A DNA stretch of 64,000 nucleotides, from positions 10,789,082 to 10,853,081 of the forward strand of contig CM058230.1 in the NCBI GenBank assembly GCA_030180135.1, in the 5' to 3' direction. Position numbers and translations under genes: made by a program. Shown piece after piece: positions 44,216 through 55,253 of the stretch. The notes below the pieces were generated by a model that was given only the letters and a program-made list of their open reading frames with translations, was not told the DNA's origin and did no database searches. This DNA is from Orychophragmus violaceus. Its lineage: Eukaryota; Streptophyta; Magnoliopsida; Brassicales; Brassicaceae. The first letter of the stretch is position 1, and each line of letters opens with the position of its first letter.

Positions 44216-46089
44216 TGAAACACCCCATCCCGGCCATAGGCCCAAGACGGATGTCCCACTATCCAATCCGACCTATGTTGAGGTTCATTCGCAAACCTCA
44301 ACCTTATTTGTTCCATACTTAGCCAATCTAAACAGTTATTCATTCGATTCAATCGATTCATTCCATTCTATTCTAAGGCAATGAGTAAAACATAAGAAAA
44401 ACAGACATTTTATTAATAATCAAAGGTACCAATACAATGTAGTTCAAAGTGCATTATTCAATAAAGAGTATCGGTCCTAATAATGTCTATCTATCTTAAC
44501 ACACCACTCGTCTCTTGGGTTCTTGTGTCCGTGCCTAGGATGAATCACCCCCATGATCCTCCTTATGACCTGAAACCAAATAGTTCATGAATAATCTTTA
44601 CATAAGTTAAACCAATCAACTTAGCATTTCTATGATTCTATATGTACCCATATTTCCCAGTGCAATTCGCAACTTATAATTCCTTCTAAGTTATTTACTA
44701 CACGCCCCATGTTCAAAGTACAATACACGTCCAGACCGGTACACGGTTCACGACCGTAACACGTTTTGCGGTCGTCCGTATACGTTCGTGCAATCGTTCA
44801 TATATGTCCGTGCGTTCGTACCAACGTCCGTCGCTGTCGTCCATTACGGCTGTCTGTGTGTTAACACGGATGTACCGTATGATCGTACCAGCGATCGTCT
44901 ACGGACGTGCGCGTGACCGTCCCGAAGGACTTACTGATGTACCGCGGTTCAGTCGCTCGTCCGCGAACGGAAGCGACTGTTCGTACGAACGGATGCTATC
45001 GTCCGCAGACGGTTGCGATCGATCCTTTGGACCGTACGATGGTCCGCGGTCGCACTTGATTATCCCATGGTCACGTCAAGACTCCCATGGTGCATGATCG
45101 CCGTACCATGCGGCCAACACTTGGTTCATGGTCGCGTTCAATCCGGATGAACTTATCCGATTCACGCTAAGGCCGGCCACGCTCCAGTCTCTCGGTCTTC
45201 GGCCGAACATCCCCCTAAATGCGCCGTTCAATCGTTCAAAACGCGACAGCCCATTACAGCCCTTAAGCGTGGATTAAACCGCGCTCAAAACCGTTCATGG
45301 CTTCCTTCACGACCTTGGCCTTTGGCCGGTCGTGCAAGACTAGAGCATTATCACATTTTAGTCCGAGTATAGGTTTTTCCTATAGCCAGTTCTGATCAGA
45401 AAAAGTAAAAGAAACATAATCCGGCCACATGATCAATTCGGCCATTTGCCCAATGGCTTGGCCATGTCCGACATAGAAAAGGGCTCGGATTTTACCTTGG
45501 ATGTTGTGGTTGATTTGCCATGATCCTTGGCTGTTTCTCCAGCCATGGTTCCAATCCAAACTCGCCTTATTCAACCACCAAACGCTTAGATTCGCCGGCC
45601 TCCTCCTTGAAGAGTTCTGGCCACAAACTCTCTTTCTTACTCACGATTTTATGGCCTTGTGCCTTATACAAATTATGGGTTTCTCCCTTTGTATGTGTGT
45701 GCGCAAAAATGGCTCCCAAGTGGCCTATTTATAGCCTAGCCATCGCCCATAACCGCCCATAAGAAGGGCTGCCTTTTGTTGGGCGAGTGGACACAACTTG
45801 CCATTGGTGTCCATTCGCTTATGAACCTCTTGTTCAGCTAGTGACACTAGCTGACCAGCTGGTTCAACACTTGCCCACTCCAGCTAGCTAAGTTAAGCTA
45901 GCTGCTCAGCTTGTTTGAGCTAACACATACTACTTCCAGCTAGTTATCTTGAGATCAAGCTCTTTTCCAGCTGAGCTTGACCTTCTTCTGCCTATAGAAC
46001 GCTCTTATTAATCGCCCTCGATCTTAAGTTTGGTCTTATGGTTTCATAGACAGCCCAAACGGCTTTTAGGCCGGTTTGGGGATGTTACA
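44216..46089 (-). repeat. Chromovirus 3' LTR
   Basis: 1874 bp, pair of 60130-62025, clearly diverged from it. It contains CGTCCGTG-type repeats (about 44765-44860) and an AGCT-rich tract (about 45835-45980). Confidence 0.9.
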
Positions 46090-46103
46090 AGTCTCCCCCC
46101 TTG
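46090..46103 (-). other. Chromovirus polypurine tract
   Basis: Minus strand CAAGGGGGGAGACT directly beside the 3' LTR. Confidence 0.8.
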
Positions 46104-47507
46104 AAATGGATTCATCCCCGAATACGCTCCAAGGTGTTCATTTCTTGTAAACCCCTCAAACCACTCTGGGTAGTCGGCCTTCATTCGGTTTTATGTTTCC
46201 AAAGTGATCTCCTTAACTCTGTTGCAAATCCATTCCACCTTGACCATCTGGATTACCTTCTTCCGGGTTGCTTTTCCAACCTATCCAGAATTCTTAAGGG
46301 TTTAGTTTCCAAAGTGAGATTGGCCTTTAGATCTTCTGGGATCTCGGGCATAATCTTGTCTTGATCCGAGAGGCACTTGCGCAATTTTGAGACATGAAAC
46401 ACATTGTGAAATGCTTCCATCTCATTAGGCAAGTCTAACTTATAAGCAATCATCCCGACCCTTTCCAGAATCATCAACGGCCCTAAGTACCTTGGATCAA
46501 GTTTCCCATGTTTGGAAACTCTTGCCCTTCTTTTGATGGTAATCATCTTAAGGTAGACTCGATCCCCAACTTGGAACTCGATGTCTTTCCTTCTCTTGTT
46601 TGCATAACTCCTTTAGCGGTCTTGCACCTCCTTCATCTTAGCTCGCAGGAATCGGATTTTCTCGGTAGTCTCGGCAATTATATCGGGTCCAAGCACATTG
46701 GACTCTCCCACATGCGTCCAGCACAAGGGGGTCCTGCAAGGCCGTCCATACAAATCTTCATAGGGCGACATTCCGATGCTTACTTGGTAACTGTCGTTGT
46801 AAGCAAACTCAGTCAAGGGAAAATACTTTTCCTAAGAGTCTCCCTAATCCAGAACACATGATCTCAACATGTCTTCCAACGTTTGTATGGTCCTTTCTGA
46901 CTAACCATCCGATTGTGGATGATAAGCCGTGCTCATGTTCACTCTCGTTCCTAGGGCTTTCTGAAAAGCTTGCCAGAAATAAGATGTGAATCGACCATCT
47001 CGGTCTGAGACTATGCTTTCTAGAATACCATGAAGTCTTACGATCTCATCAATGTATTTCTCAGCAAGTTTTCCCACTCCATCAGTCTTCTTGATGGCTA
47101 AGAAGTGTGCGGACTTGGTCAGTTTGTCTACCACAACCCAAATCGTGTCATTCCTCAACCGGGTCGCAGGCAAACCGGTCACAAAGTCCATCGTGATGTG
47201 ATCCCATTTCCATTATGGAATGGGTAAACTTTGCAACAGGCCGCTTCGGACTTGGTGTTCAGTCTTGACCAGCTGGCACGTTTGGCACTTAGCCACCCAC
47301 TCAACAATGTCTCTTTCCATTCTGACCCAGTGATAGTACCGTTTGAGGTCCTGGTACATCTTTGTCTGACCGGGATGTATAGAGAACTTAGACTGATGAG
47401 CCATCTTTAGGATTTCCTCCTTAAGACCTTTCACGTCGGGAACATACACTCGACCATTCACCACAATCGTTCCGTTGTTGGTGAACTGATACTCAGTGTT
47501 GTTGTTG
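46104..47507 (-). pseudogene. Chromovirus integrase and chromodomain-like region
   Basis: From right to left: the zinc-binding part (HQSKFSIHPGQTKMYQDL, then CQTCQ), the integrase core (MDFVTGLP, SDRDGRFTSYFWQAF, STAYHPQSDG), TEFAYNDSYQVSIGMSPYE, and a C-terminal part with HGKLDPRYLGP, FHNVFHVSKLRKCL and a chromodomain-like VKVEWICNRVKE. Stops follow SDG (near 46903), at 46613, and elsewhere. Chromovirus chromodomains are thought to guide integration to heterochromatin. Confidence 0.82.
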
Positions 47508-47512
47508 TTAAC

Positions 47513-48713
47513 TGATAGGCTCTATAAGTTTTAATCCTATTCTACTGCAAGTGCACAGGTAATTCATTAATAGTATAAAAGGTATCGAATCCCACAGAGA
47601 CTCTAGACCCTACGATAGATTTTAGAACGGTCAAGTTAAACTAGGAGAAAGTAATGAGAAACTAAAAAGCAAGCAGAAAAGTAAATCAGGTAGCAGGAGT
47701 GGTTTGTAAGCAATCAACTAAAAGCGCTAAGTCTAGGGAGTTCTCAGGAAATCAAACAAGCAGATCAGATAGTCAGTCAGGATCAAATTAAGTACGGTTC
47801 TAGAACTCAAACACGGATAAAGAACTAACCAACTTTCGTTGTGAGAATTCTCTAAGTCTAATAGCAGAAATCCAAATTTCTTTGCAATTCCTAACAGATT
47901 AAACTAGCCTTAAGTGCAAGTTCGATATGTTCACAATTCAATTAAAACAAATTTCTTTGCGAGTAATTCAATTGCTCAACCTAAATAGTTCAGATTCTAA
48001 ATCTCACTTCCGTGTCAATTTAACAACATAAAGTCTAGATTCTAAGTGATCAGGTTAGAAACTAGTGTTAAGCACAATTCAGGTTGAAGAACAAATATGA
48101 TATGAATCCTTAACTGAATAAATAAATCTAGCAAGTCATGAAATCCCTAACGAGAATCCCTAAACCTAACTATGAATCTACTCAGACATGATTGATGAAA
48201 ACATAATCGATGAATAAATAGATTGCATAAATAAAGAGTAAGAAACAAAGGGGTTCGAAATCTTCTCCAAAAGCAGGAAGCAATACAGGTTCAGATCAGC
48301 CCCAAAAAGCTCTAAAAACTCTCAGCTCAAAGTATGAAAGCGTAACTAAAACTGTTTGTAAAAACCTAATTATATAAGCCTAATACGTCTTGGGGCTTCT
48401 TTGTAAATACTGGAACATCTGGGCAAATCTACAATTTTAGCATTCTTCATTAAACTCGCCGAGAAAGGCCCATCTCGCTCGTGTGTCGATCGATGCACAA
48501 GGTGTGTCGATCGATGCGATCCTCTGTTTTGGACAGTGAACTCTATCTCTCGGGTCAAATCTCCAAAATGCTTCAGAATGCTCCATAATCTCCAATTCCG
48601 CTCCAAACATGCATGTACCTAATAACACCTTTAAATTACTCTAAAGAAACACCAAAAGACTCTAAAATATACTTATATAATGATCTAAAACCAGTGAAAA
48701 CCATGATATATCA
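47513..48713 (-). repeat. Athila-B 3' LTR
   Basis: 1201 bp. Differences from the other LTR are few (for example near 47525 and 47563). It carries a motif pair GTGTCGATCGATGC at 48483 and 48504. Confidence 0.92.
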
Positions 48714-48725
48714 ACTCCCCCACAC
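48714..48725 (-). other. Athila-B polypurine tract
   Basis: Minus strand GTGTGGGGGAGT next to the 3' LTR, the same as in Athila-A. Confidence 0.75.
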
Positions 48726-50143
48726 TTAGCCTTTGCTTGCCCTCAAGCAAAACAGAGAACTAGAATGTAGTGAAGAGGTTTGAAAACTTTCAGAAACTCT
48801 TTTCATCCTAGAAGAAACAACACTCAGATTCCCCTTAGTAAGCCACATGAAATATTCACCTGCAAGATATCAAGACCAACATATACTTCCCCCACACTTA
48901 CCAACTGTCCTGAGTAAACTCCACAATCACATTCAAGCATTCAAATTCACCCTACTGACTTCTATAAGCTATTTAAGTGCGGTCTCACCTAAGGATTATC
49001 GATCAAAGGGCAAATGGATTCTTACTCTGTTAGCTCTAGACCACCATACTATCTTTTTCTGGTTCCTTTCTTTTCTTTTCCCTTTCTTAGCAACTGATTT
49101 TTCCCCATTGGGTATCATTTTATTTATTTTTATCAGTGCTCTTTCCATTATGGGGTGTACTTTGGACACATTCCATGGATTCACAGGAGGTAATAGGGGT
49201 CTCTACCACTCCCGCGACCACTTCGGAGCTACTAGCTCATCCTCAGTTTATTATTCTCTATATTTTTTTTTACTTTACTTTAGAGAAGGGGAGAAGGGAA
49301 CCTTACTCGGAAAGGTTTACAAGTTGTGTCAGAACTAACATAGGAATCCGACTCAAGGTATACCAATCTCTTAGGTGAGAAAATTAAGTCAAATTAATGG
49401 TGAAGTCAGTAAAGGATCCTCTGATACCTGAAGTGATGTGGGTGTTCTCAGTAGGCTGATCTGTGTTGGGGTTTTCTAATAGTCATAGATGCATCTGCAA
49501 GCTCATCCCGATGGTCACTTAAGTTCCTGCAAGTGTTGTTAACTACTCAAAAATTCACTGTTTCTTACTTAAACCGTTTTGACTCAATAAAATAATTTTT
49601 TGAAAACAGGACTGACTCTAAGAAAACAGAAAGATAAAAGTCAGTACCACCTCCCCCACACTTGAACACACACTGTCCCCAGTAGTGTCAAGCTAATGAT
49701 CGGTAAAAGAAAGAAAAAATGGTAAGGGATGAGTTAATGTTCTGTCTGTTTTTAAATGTCTCGCACATGCATCGATCGTTACGCATAAATGCGACGATCG
49801 TTGCAAGGAAATTTGCGACACATGTCGATTATTGCTCAGGTCCGCAACGATCGTTGCAATGCGATTTTCGTGTTGTGACGATCGACACACAGAACCGTGT
49901 CGATCGTTGCATTGCGATTTCTCGGATCAGTTAGCAGTTAGCATGTTAGTCCATGAGAAAATCTCAAATCTCAAAACTGAAAGCTGGAAAACACCGCAAA
50001 CAAGCAAAATCAAAGCAACAGATAGTCTAAAATCAAGCATATCATCCCAAACATAAGAATCCTAAGAGAAAAATCAAAAGAAAAGTGCAAAAGAAAAAGA
50101 GAAAAAGAAATACAGAACCGATGTCTGAAAATGTGGACCAATC
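48726..50143. other. Athila-B downstream untranslated region
   Basis: Colinear with 14900-15850 of Athila-A up to about 49690. The open frames here (for example 48847-49338) are not kept between the two elements. 49760-49910 carries a cluster of at least five CGATCG-centred inverted motifs. Confidence 0.65.
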
Positions 50144-51649
50144 TCACTCGCTCTCATCATCAATGCCATCCATGGGATCTGTACCGATAGAAAGAACAGG
50201 AGTCGGAGAACGATGTCGACGTCGACTGGCAGGAACGGGCTGATGAATCTGTGGCTGTCTCCTGCAAGTGCAGCCACGCATGAAGTCCCAAATGCTCCGT
50301 ACAATACCATCCTGATGCTCTCTCCACTCACCCTCAGACATCTCACTCAAGGGTACCAAAGGAGCCGGATAAGGACCAATGTCATGTGCAGCAGGCTCAG
50401 GTGCAGGCACAGAGGAAGAAGAAGGACGTGTAGAAGGCTCTCCCAGCGGATGGGCCATCGTAGGTACACTGCGCTGATCTCGCGTAGGGGGCTGGAAACT
50501 CAAAGCAGCCAATGTATCAATCCTAGTCAGACTGGCAGCAGGAAGCTCCACACCATGCTTCTGCCCATGTGTGTCATAGTAGACCCAGATGCGTCTCTCC
50601 TTCAGCCAAGTAGCACTCTGCAGGTGGGTCAAATCCATGAATACCTCCTTGTCATCACGCTCGAGACTCTGCAAAGGGACCCTACAGTGCTGAAAGATAG
50701 GAGTAAGCAAACTCCCTACTGTCTTAGTGCTCTTCCCATCCAATGCTTTCTTCGTCAATGAGCACAAGTGATGAGCAAACACAGCTCCTAAGTTGAGATC
50801 CCTAGCAGGATCTCTCAAGTCAGTACCATCAAACAGCTCCCTCAACCCAATGAAAAGTACATTCAGCTCATTCTTACGCATCTTGTTCGCTTCAGCTTCG
50901 CACAACAGAGTATATCCCAAGATGCGTATCACATATCTGAGCACCGGATGCCTTACCTGCATCTGCTTTGTAGTCCGTGAATCATATGGGCCATTACCAA
51001 AATGGTCCCAAAAATATTGCGCCTCCTGTCTATCCCACTCAAGAGCTATACCACAACGTGTGGGCTCCAGACTAAATCCATAAATGCGGCAGATATCAAG
51101 AAATGAAATTCGATACCTGGCTCCCAGACACCTGAAAGTAAAGATACCTCCTGAAGCTCTACGGCAGTCTGGATCAGGATAATGAACTCTGCAAGTAGCC
51201 AGCAACTGTCGAACGAGATCAGGGTAAAGTGGGTAGTACTGCATAGGCATCATCCCCAGACCAATGCCCTTAACCAAAGCTAGCACCTGCTCATCAATGC
51301 CTAAGATCTTGCAGGTCCGATAATCCGCAAATTTGGTTGGCTGGATGTCCATATCCAACCAACTGTTGTAGAGCAATGTATCATAGTCATCCCAGTGCTC
51401 TGATATCGGCATGTTGATGAAGTCCGCATCCTTAGCCAGATCCTTAGGCGCTTTACCCCACACTTTATCTGTCGGAATCAATTTCCCTTCTTCCTTAGGC
51501 CAAGGACACTGTATAGCATCGCAGTCTCGCTGATACGGATCAGGTAATGTCGAATCTCGTGTGAACCACTCCTCTGGTGGAGGTGTCTGATCCACAGCAG
51601 CTGTAGTAGCTCTGCGTTTACGAGGCTGTCCGCGAGGAGTCATCTGCAA
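50144..51649 (-). CDS. Athila-type ORF (ATHILA ORF-1 family-like), intact
   Basis: A 501-aa frame with no interruption. Segments such as DFINMPISEHWDDYDTLLYN, CKILGIDEQVLALVKGIGLG, YRISFLDICRIYGFSLEPT and KMRKNELNVLFIGLRELF resemble the Arabidopsis retrotransposon ATHILA ORF-1 family. It lies between gag-pro and the 3' LTR, where other Athila elements place an extra (env-like) ORF; no signal peptide or membrane segment is apparent to me. The function of this family is unknown. The C terminus is Pro/Ser/Arg-rich and ends in an acidic tail. It is unusual that this frame is open while gag-pro in the same element has stops. Confidence 0.8.
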   Translation of the reverse strand: MQMTPRGQPRKRRATTAAVDQTPPPEEWFTRDSTLPDPYQRDCDAIQCPWPKEEGKLIPTDKVWGKAPKDLAKDADFINMPISEHWDDYDTLLYNSWLDMDIQPTKFADYRTCKILGIDEQVLALVKGIGLGMMPMQYYPLYPDLVRQLLATCRVHYPDPDCRRASGGIFTFRCLGARYRISFLDICRIYGFSLEPTRCGIALEWDRQEAQYFWDHFGNGPYDSRTTKQMQVRHPVLRYVIRILGYTLLCEAEANKMRKNELNVLFIGLRELFDGTDLRDPARDLNLGAVFAHHLCSLTKKALDGKSTKTVGSLLTPIFQHCRVPLQSLERDDKEVFMDLTHLQSATWLKERRIWVYYDTHGQKHGVELPAASLTRIDTLAALSFQPPTRDQRSVPTMAHPLGEPSTRPSSSSVPAPEPAAHDIGPYPAPLVPLSEMSEGEWREHQDGIVRSIWDFMRGCTCRRQPQIHQPVPASRRRHRSPTPVLSIGTDPMDGIDDESE

Positions 51650-52491
51650 CAGAAAAATAAACTATGTTAGTCACGCAGAACTCTCTGTGAAATCGCAGTG
51701 CAACGACCGTTGCAAGGCGATTTCACAGTCGCCATATAATCCTTCAAATCGTGTCAAAATCAGTCCTACAATCTCATAAACAGCATGATTCCATTACCAA
51801 TCATCCTAAATCAAGCCTAAAACAGTACGGTATCATCATCTTAAAGCTAAAAACCTCTAATTTCAAAACCCTAGAACCGAATCCAAAAATGATCAATTTG
51901 AGAGCCCTTACCTCGGAATTGCTTCGATTAGATCATAGAAATAGGTAGAGCGTGTAAAAACAAGAAGAATAAGCTTTGAATCAACGAAAATGATGAAGAA
52001 ATGAGTGATTTAGGTGATAGGCGATTCGGGTGTACGGACGGCCGAAATGGGGAAGAAGAGAAAGGAGAAAAGGTTAAAGGCACTTACCTGGTTCGTGAAT
52101 GCAACGACCGTTCCAGATAAGCAACGATCGTTGCTAGTGAACCGATTCGATTCCGGTTTAGCACACGTGTACCTTTAATTTGCAATTGTGAACCAGATGC
52201 AACGACCGTTGCAGATAAGCAACGATCGTCACAAGGCGATTTCATCTCCTCGTCATATCTCCCTGCAACGACCGTGACACAAGAGCACAACGATCGTCAC
52301 AAGGCGATTCTTCTTCGTCAAATCCCTCTGCAGATCTCTAGACTCGTATTCTGCAGTGAAAAAGTACCAAAAACAAAACCAAAACGTAAAATTCTAGGAA
52401 AAACACCAAAAAGAATATATACAAACCTAACAGTGGGTTGCCTCCCACTCAGCGCTTGTTTAAGGTCATTAGCTTGACTGGACGAACAAGA
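51650..52491. other. Athila-B spacer between gag-pro and the Athila ORF
   Basis: Untranslated, with repeated motifs of the GCAACGAYCGTTGC type (51697, and 52101-52300 in three pairs). TGGGTTGCCTCCCACTCAGC near 52435 is conserved with 16177 of Athila-A. Confidence 0.6.
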
Positions 52492-54525
52492 TCAAGTTCC
52501 CGGAGGTCTCGACAGAGACTGTGAATGCCTCTGCGCAAGTCTCCTCATCCAAGGTGGAGAGTAAGCTGTGTCGGTGTGAGCTCGTCCAAGAGAAGAAGGA
52601 ATGTAAAGTTCTCCAGGATCTAAAACCAAAGTTTCACTCGTCTGCTCTCCATGTCCATCCTCAATCCTAAAGGTTTGTCCGTCAATCTGTGGCCTGCGCA
52701 ACATATCCATTTCAAAGTGTAGAGGCTCATCTCCCAAATAGAGATCAATCAGACTGTTCCTTACATCGATCACTGCTCCAGCCGTGGCTAAGAATGGTCT
52801 TCCCAATATCAGGGCATCATCCTGCTCACTGTCGTACTTAAGCACCAAGAAGTCTGTCGGAACTAAGTAGTTTCCAACTCTCACTGGGACGTCCTCAAGA
52901 ACTCCTTCTGGAATCCTTATTGATTGATCAGCTAGAACAAGAGAGGTCCTAGTGGGTGAAAAATCTGTCATCCCCAGCTTCTCTGCCACAGAGTATGGCA
53001 TGAGACTTCCAGCAGCTCCTAAGTCACACAAAGAGCGCTTGAAACCATCCTCAAAAATAGAACAACTCAGCACAAATATACCAGGATCAGGTAGCTTCTT
53101 AGGGATATGAGTTAGCAGCACATCACTGATCTGTTTAGGGACCACTATCACCCAATCTTTCAACATTTCGTCCATTGGCAGCATCTTCTCCAAGTACCTC
53201 TGCACACAAGGGTGATATGGTGGATCATCAGATTATGGCTCTTCTTCCATCTTCTCATCCATCTCTCCCAGATGTCTGACCTCGTCAATCTCCTGTTGAT
53301 TTATCTCAGACACCCCAGGGAATAGACTAATAGGCTCATGATCCGTCTCTTCATTGATGCCATGAGAAAAAAGTGAGGCTGTCTGTCCACGACTTGCAAC
53401 GATCGTCGCACTAGGTGCATCGATCGATGCAGTCAACTCCTCACAGATTCCAGCCGAGAGTTTTACTTCAGTTTCGGATTTCTCAGCTTCTTCCACCAGT
53501 TCAGCTGTATTTAACTAAAAGTTTTCCCCTTGGTGTGATCCATCATCAATATAAACTGACCAAGCCTTAATGTGGGTGTCCATGACGTTCTTTCCCTTAA
53601 CCGAGCTTGAAATTTGGCTCACCTGTATGTCCAATTGCTTCACATGTGTACTCAAGAACTCAAATTTCCCATTAAGGTCTTCATACACAACATCTAACTT
53701 CCTGTTAAGGTCCACAGCAGTCTTAGGCTGACCTTCCAGAAACTGTTCCATCATGGCTTCCATCTTGCTCTCATGAGCATTAGCAGCAGGAGGTGTCTGA
53801 TAAGTAAATGATCCATAAGTCCTCTGATTACCTTGCTGAAAAGGTTTCTGAAAACCAACATTTTGTTCAAAGCCAGAAGAGTTTTGGTTGCTTGTGAAAG
53901 CACTCTTTTGTCCACCATTGAAGAACCTATTACCTTGCTGATTCCCAAACATATTCCCTTGAAATCCAGAGCCACCAATGTAGTTCACATCCTCTTCCTG
54001 ATTGTCTTCTTCAGCTCCAAACACTTCAACTTCCTGAGCAAAATGGACAGCTTTCTTCCCAGCCAACAGATTACAAACAATATCCAACTTACTCCTGATA
54101 TCAGCAGTCTTGGTGCTATTACTGCTCACCAAGTTATATATCAATGTCTTAGCTTGCTCAGGAGTCCTTGTGTTGAAATTTCCATTGCTGGAATTATCCA
54201 ACGCAGTCTGGTAAGGGAGATCTATACCTCTAAAGAATATGCCCAGCAATGTCACTTCAGTGAATCCATGATGAGGAAAGTCTCGTTGGTACTTCTTAAA
54301 CCTCATCCAAGCAGCTTTAAGAGGCTCTGTAGGACCTTGGGAGAAAGTAAGAATGTCCTGTCTTGACTGATCAGAGCGAGCATCATCATAAAAGTGCCTC
54401 AGAAACTCACTCTTCACAGCATCCCAAGTAGTAAACTTCCCAGGTGGAAGTTGTTTCAGCCAGGCTGCAGCATCTCCATCGAGAGAGTAGGGAAAAAGTT
54501 TGAGAAACAGATAGTCATAGTTCAC
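52492..54525 (-). pseudogene. Athila-B gag-pro frame with two nonsense codons
   Basis: One minus-strand frame runs 54525-52492 and is broken by stops at 53515-53517 and 53233-53235. The gag part has LKLFPYSLDGDAAAWLKQL and FRGIDLPYQTALD, then Asn/Gln/Gly-rich sequence. The protease part has CDLGAAGSLMPYSVAEKLG, where DLGA is the usual Athila form of the retropepsin active site, then ALILGRPFLATAGAVIDV. Between them the frame encodes SIDAPSATIVAS exactly where two CGATCG motifs lie (53396-53429). It lacks a polymerase. Confidence 0.82.
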
Positions 54526-55034
54526 TCCATCGTCTCATCAATATGATCCATTGGCTGCTCATTTGGGAAACCATGGAAAGCATTCTGCCTCAGAATAGAG
54601 TAGTAGATAGTCTTGATCTCGAAGTCATTCCTCTCAAAACCAGGAGGTACAATTGCTGACCGGTTAGCATGAAACTCATCCGGTCGGTTATAGTCAGCAA
54701 GAGTCCTCTCAGCATGAACAACCATCTGCCTCTGACCTTGTCCTTGGCCTTATCCTTGTCCTTGTGGCAGTTCAGGCTCAGGTTCAGGGATCACATTCCC
54801 TTCAGCATCAATCCTTTTCCCAGCAGCATTGTATGGATTGTTTTGTCGGTCCCTTAGGACACCTTGAGCATCAGGTATCAGAATCAAGCGATCTTGCACC
54901 ATCCTTGCTCGTTGACCTTTTCTGTTAGTTCTCTCTAGTCTAGCAAGCTCCTCAAGTCTGAGATTAACGAGATTCAAGTTCGGATTACTTCTGGTATCAC
55001 GCGTCTGCATAAACCGTCGGTAATCGCAGTGCAA
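54522..55034 (-). pseudogene. Athila-B gag N-terminal part
   Basis: The frame from 55034 (RARMVQDRLILIPDAQG) stops at 54750. The continuation has RTLADYNRPDEFHANRSAI and FHGFPNEQPMDHID, the Athila gag signature, and ends at 54522, overlapping the next frame. A small deletion or frameshift separates it from 52492-54525. Confidence 0.75.
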
Positions 55035-55229
55035 CGATCGATGCTAAGATGCAACGATCGATTCAACTCATGTCGCCTTGCAACGATCGATTCAAAAGAA
55101 TGCAACAATCGATGCTAAGCGAATATCAGACCTGCGACAGAGAAAAACAGAGAAATTAGTAACCAAAAAAATAAAAACAAAAATCCTATTCTAAACCCTA
55201 AGTGCAAATCTATCGAAGACTCAAAAGAG

Positions 55230-55247
55230 TCCCCGGCAACGGCGCCA
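55230..55247 (-). other. Athila-B primer binding site (tRNA-Asp type)
   Basis: Minus strand TGGCGCCGTTGCCGGGGA, identical to Athila-A and 6 nt from the LTR. Confidence 0.88.
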
Positions 55248-55253
55248 AAAACT

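Noticed and set aside
50213..51083. Plus-strand frames across the Athila ORF
   Set aside because: Antisense shadows of the intact 501-aa minus-strand ORF.
52095..52305. CRISPR-like array
   Set aside because: Short inverted motifs spaced 20-22 bp in a plant retroelement, without long direct repeats or spacers; the genome is eukaryotic.
53833..54366. 177-codon plus-strand frame
   Set aside because: Antisense shadow of Athila-B gag.
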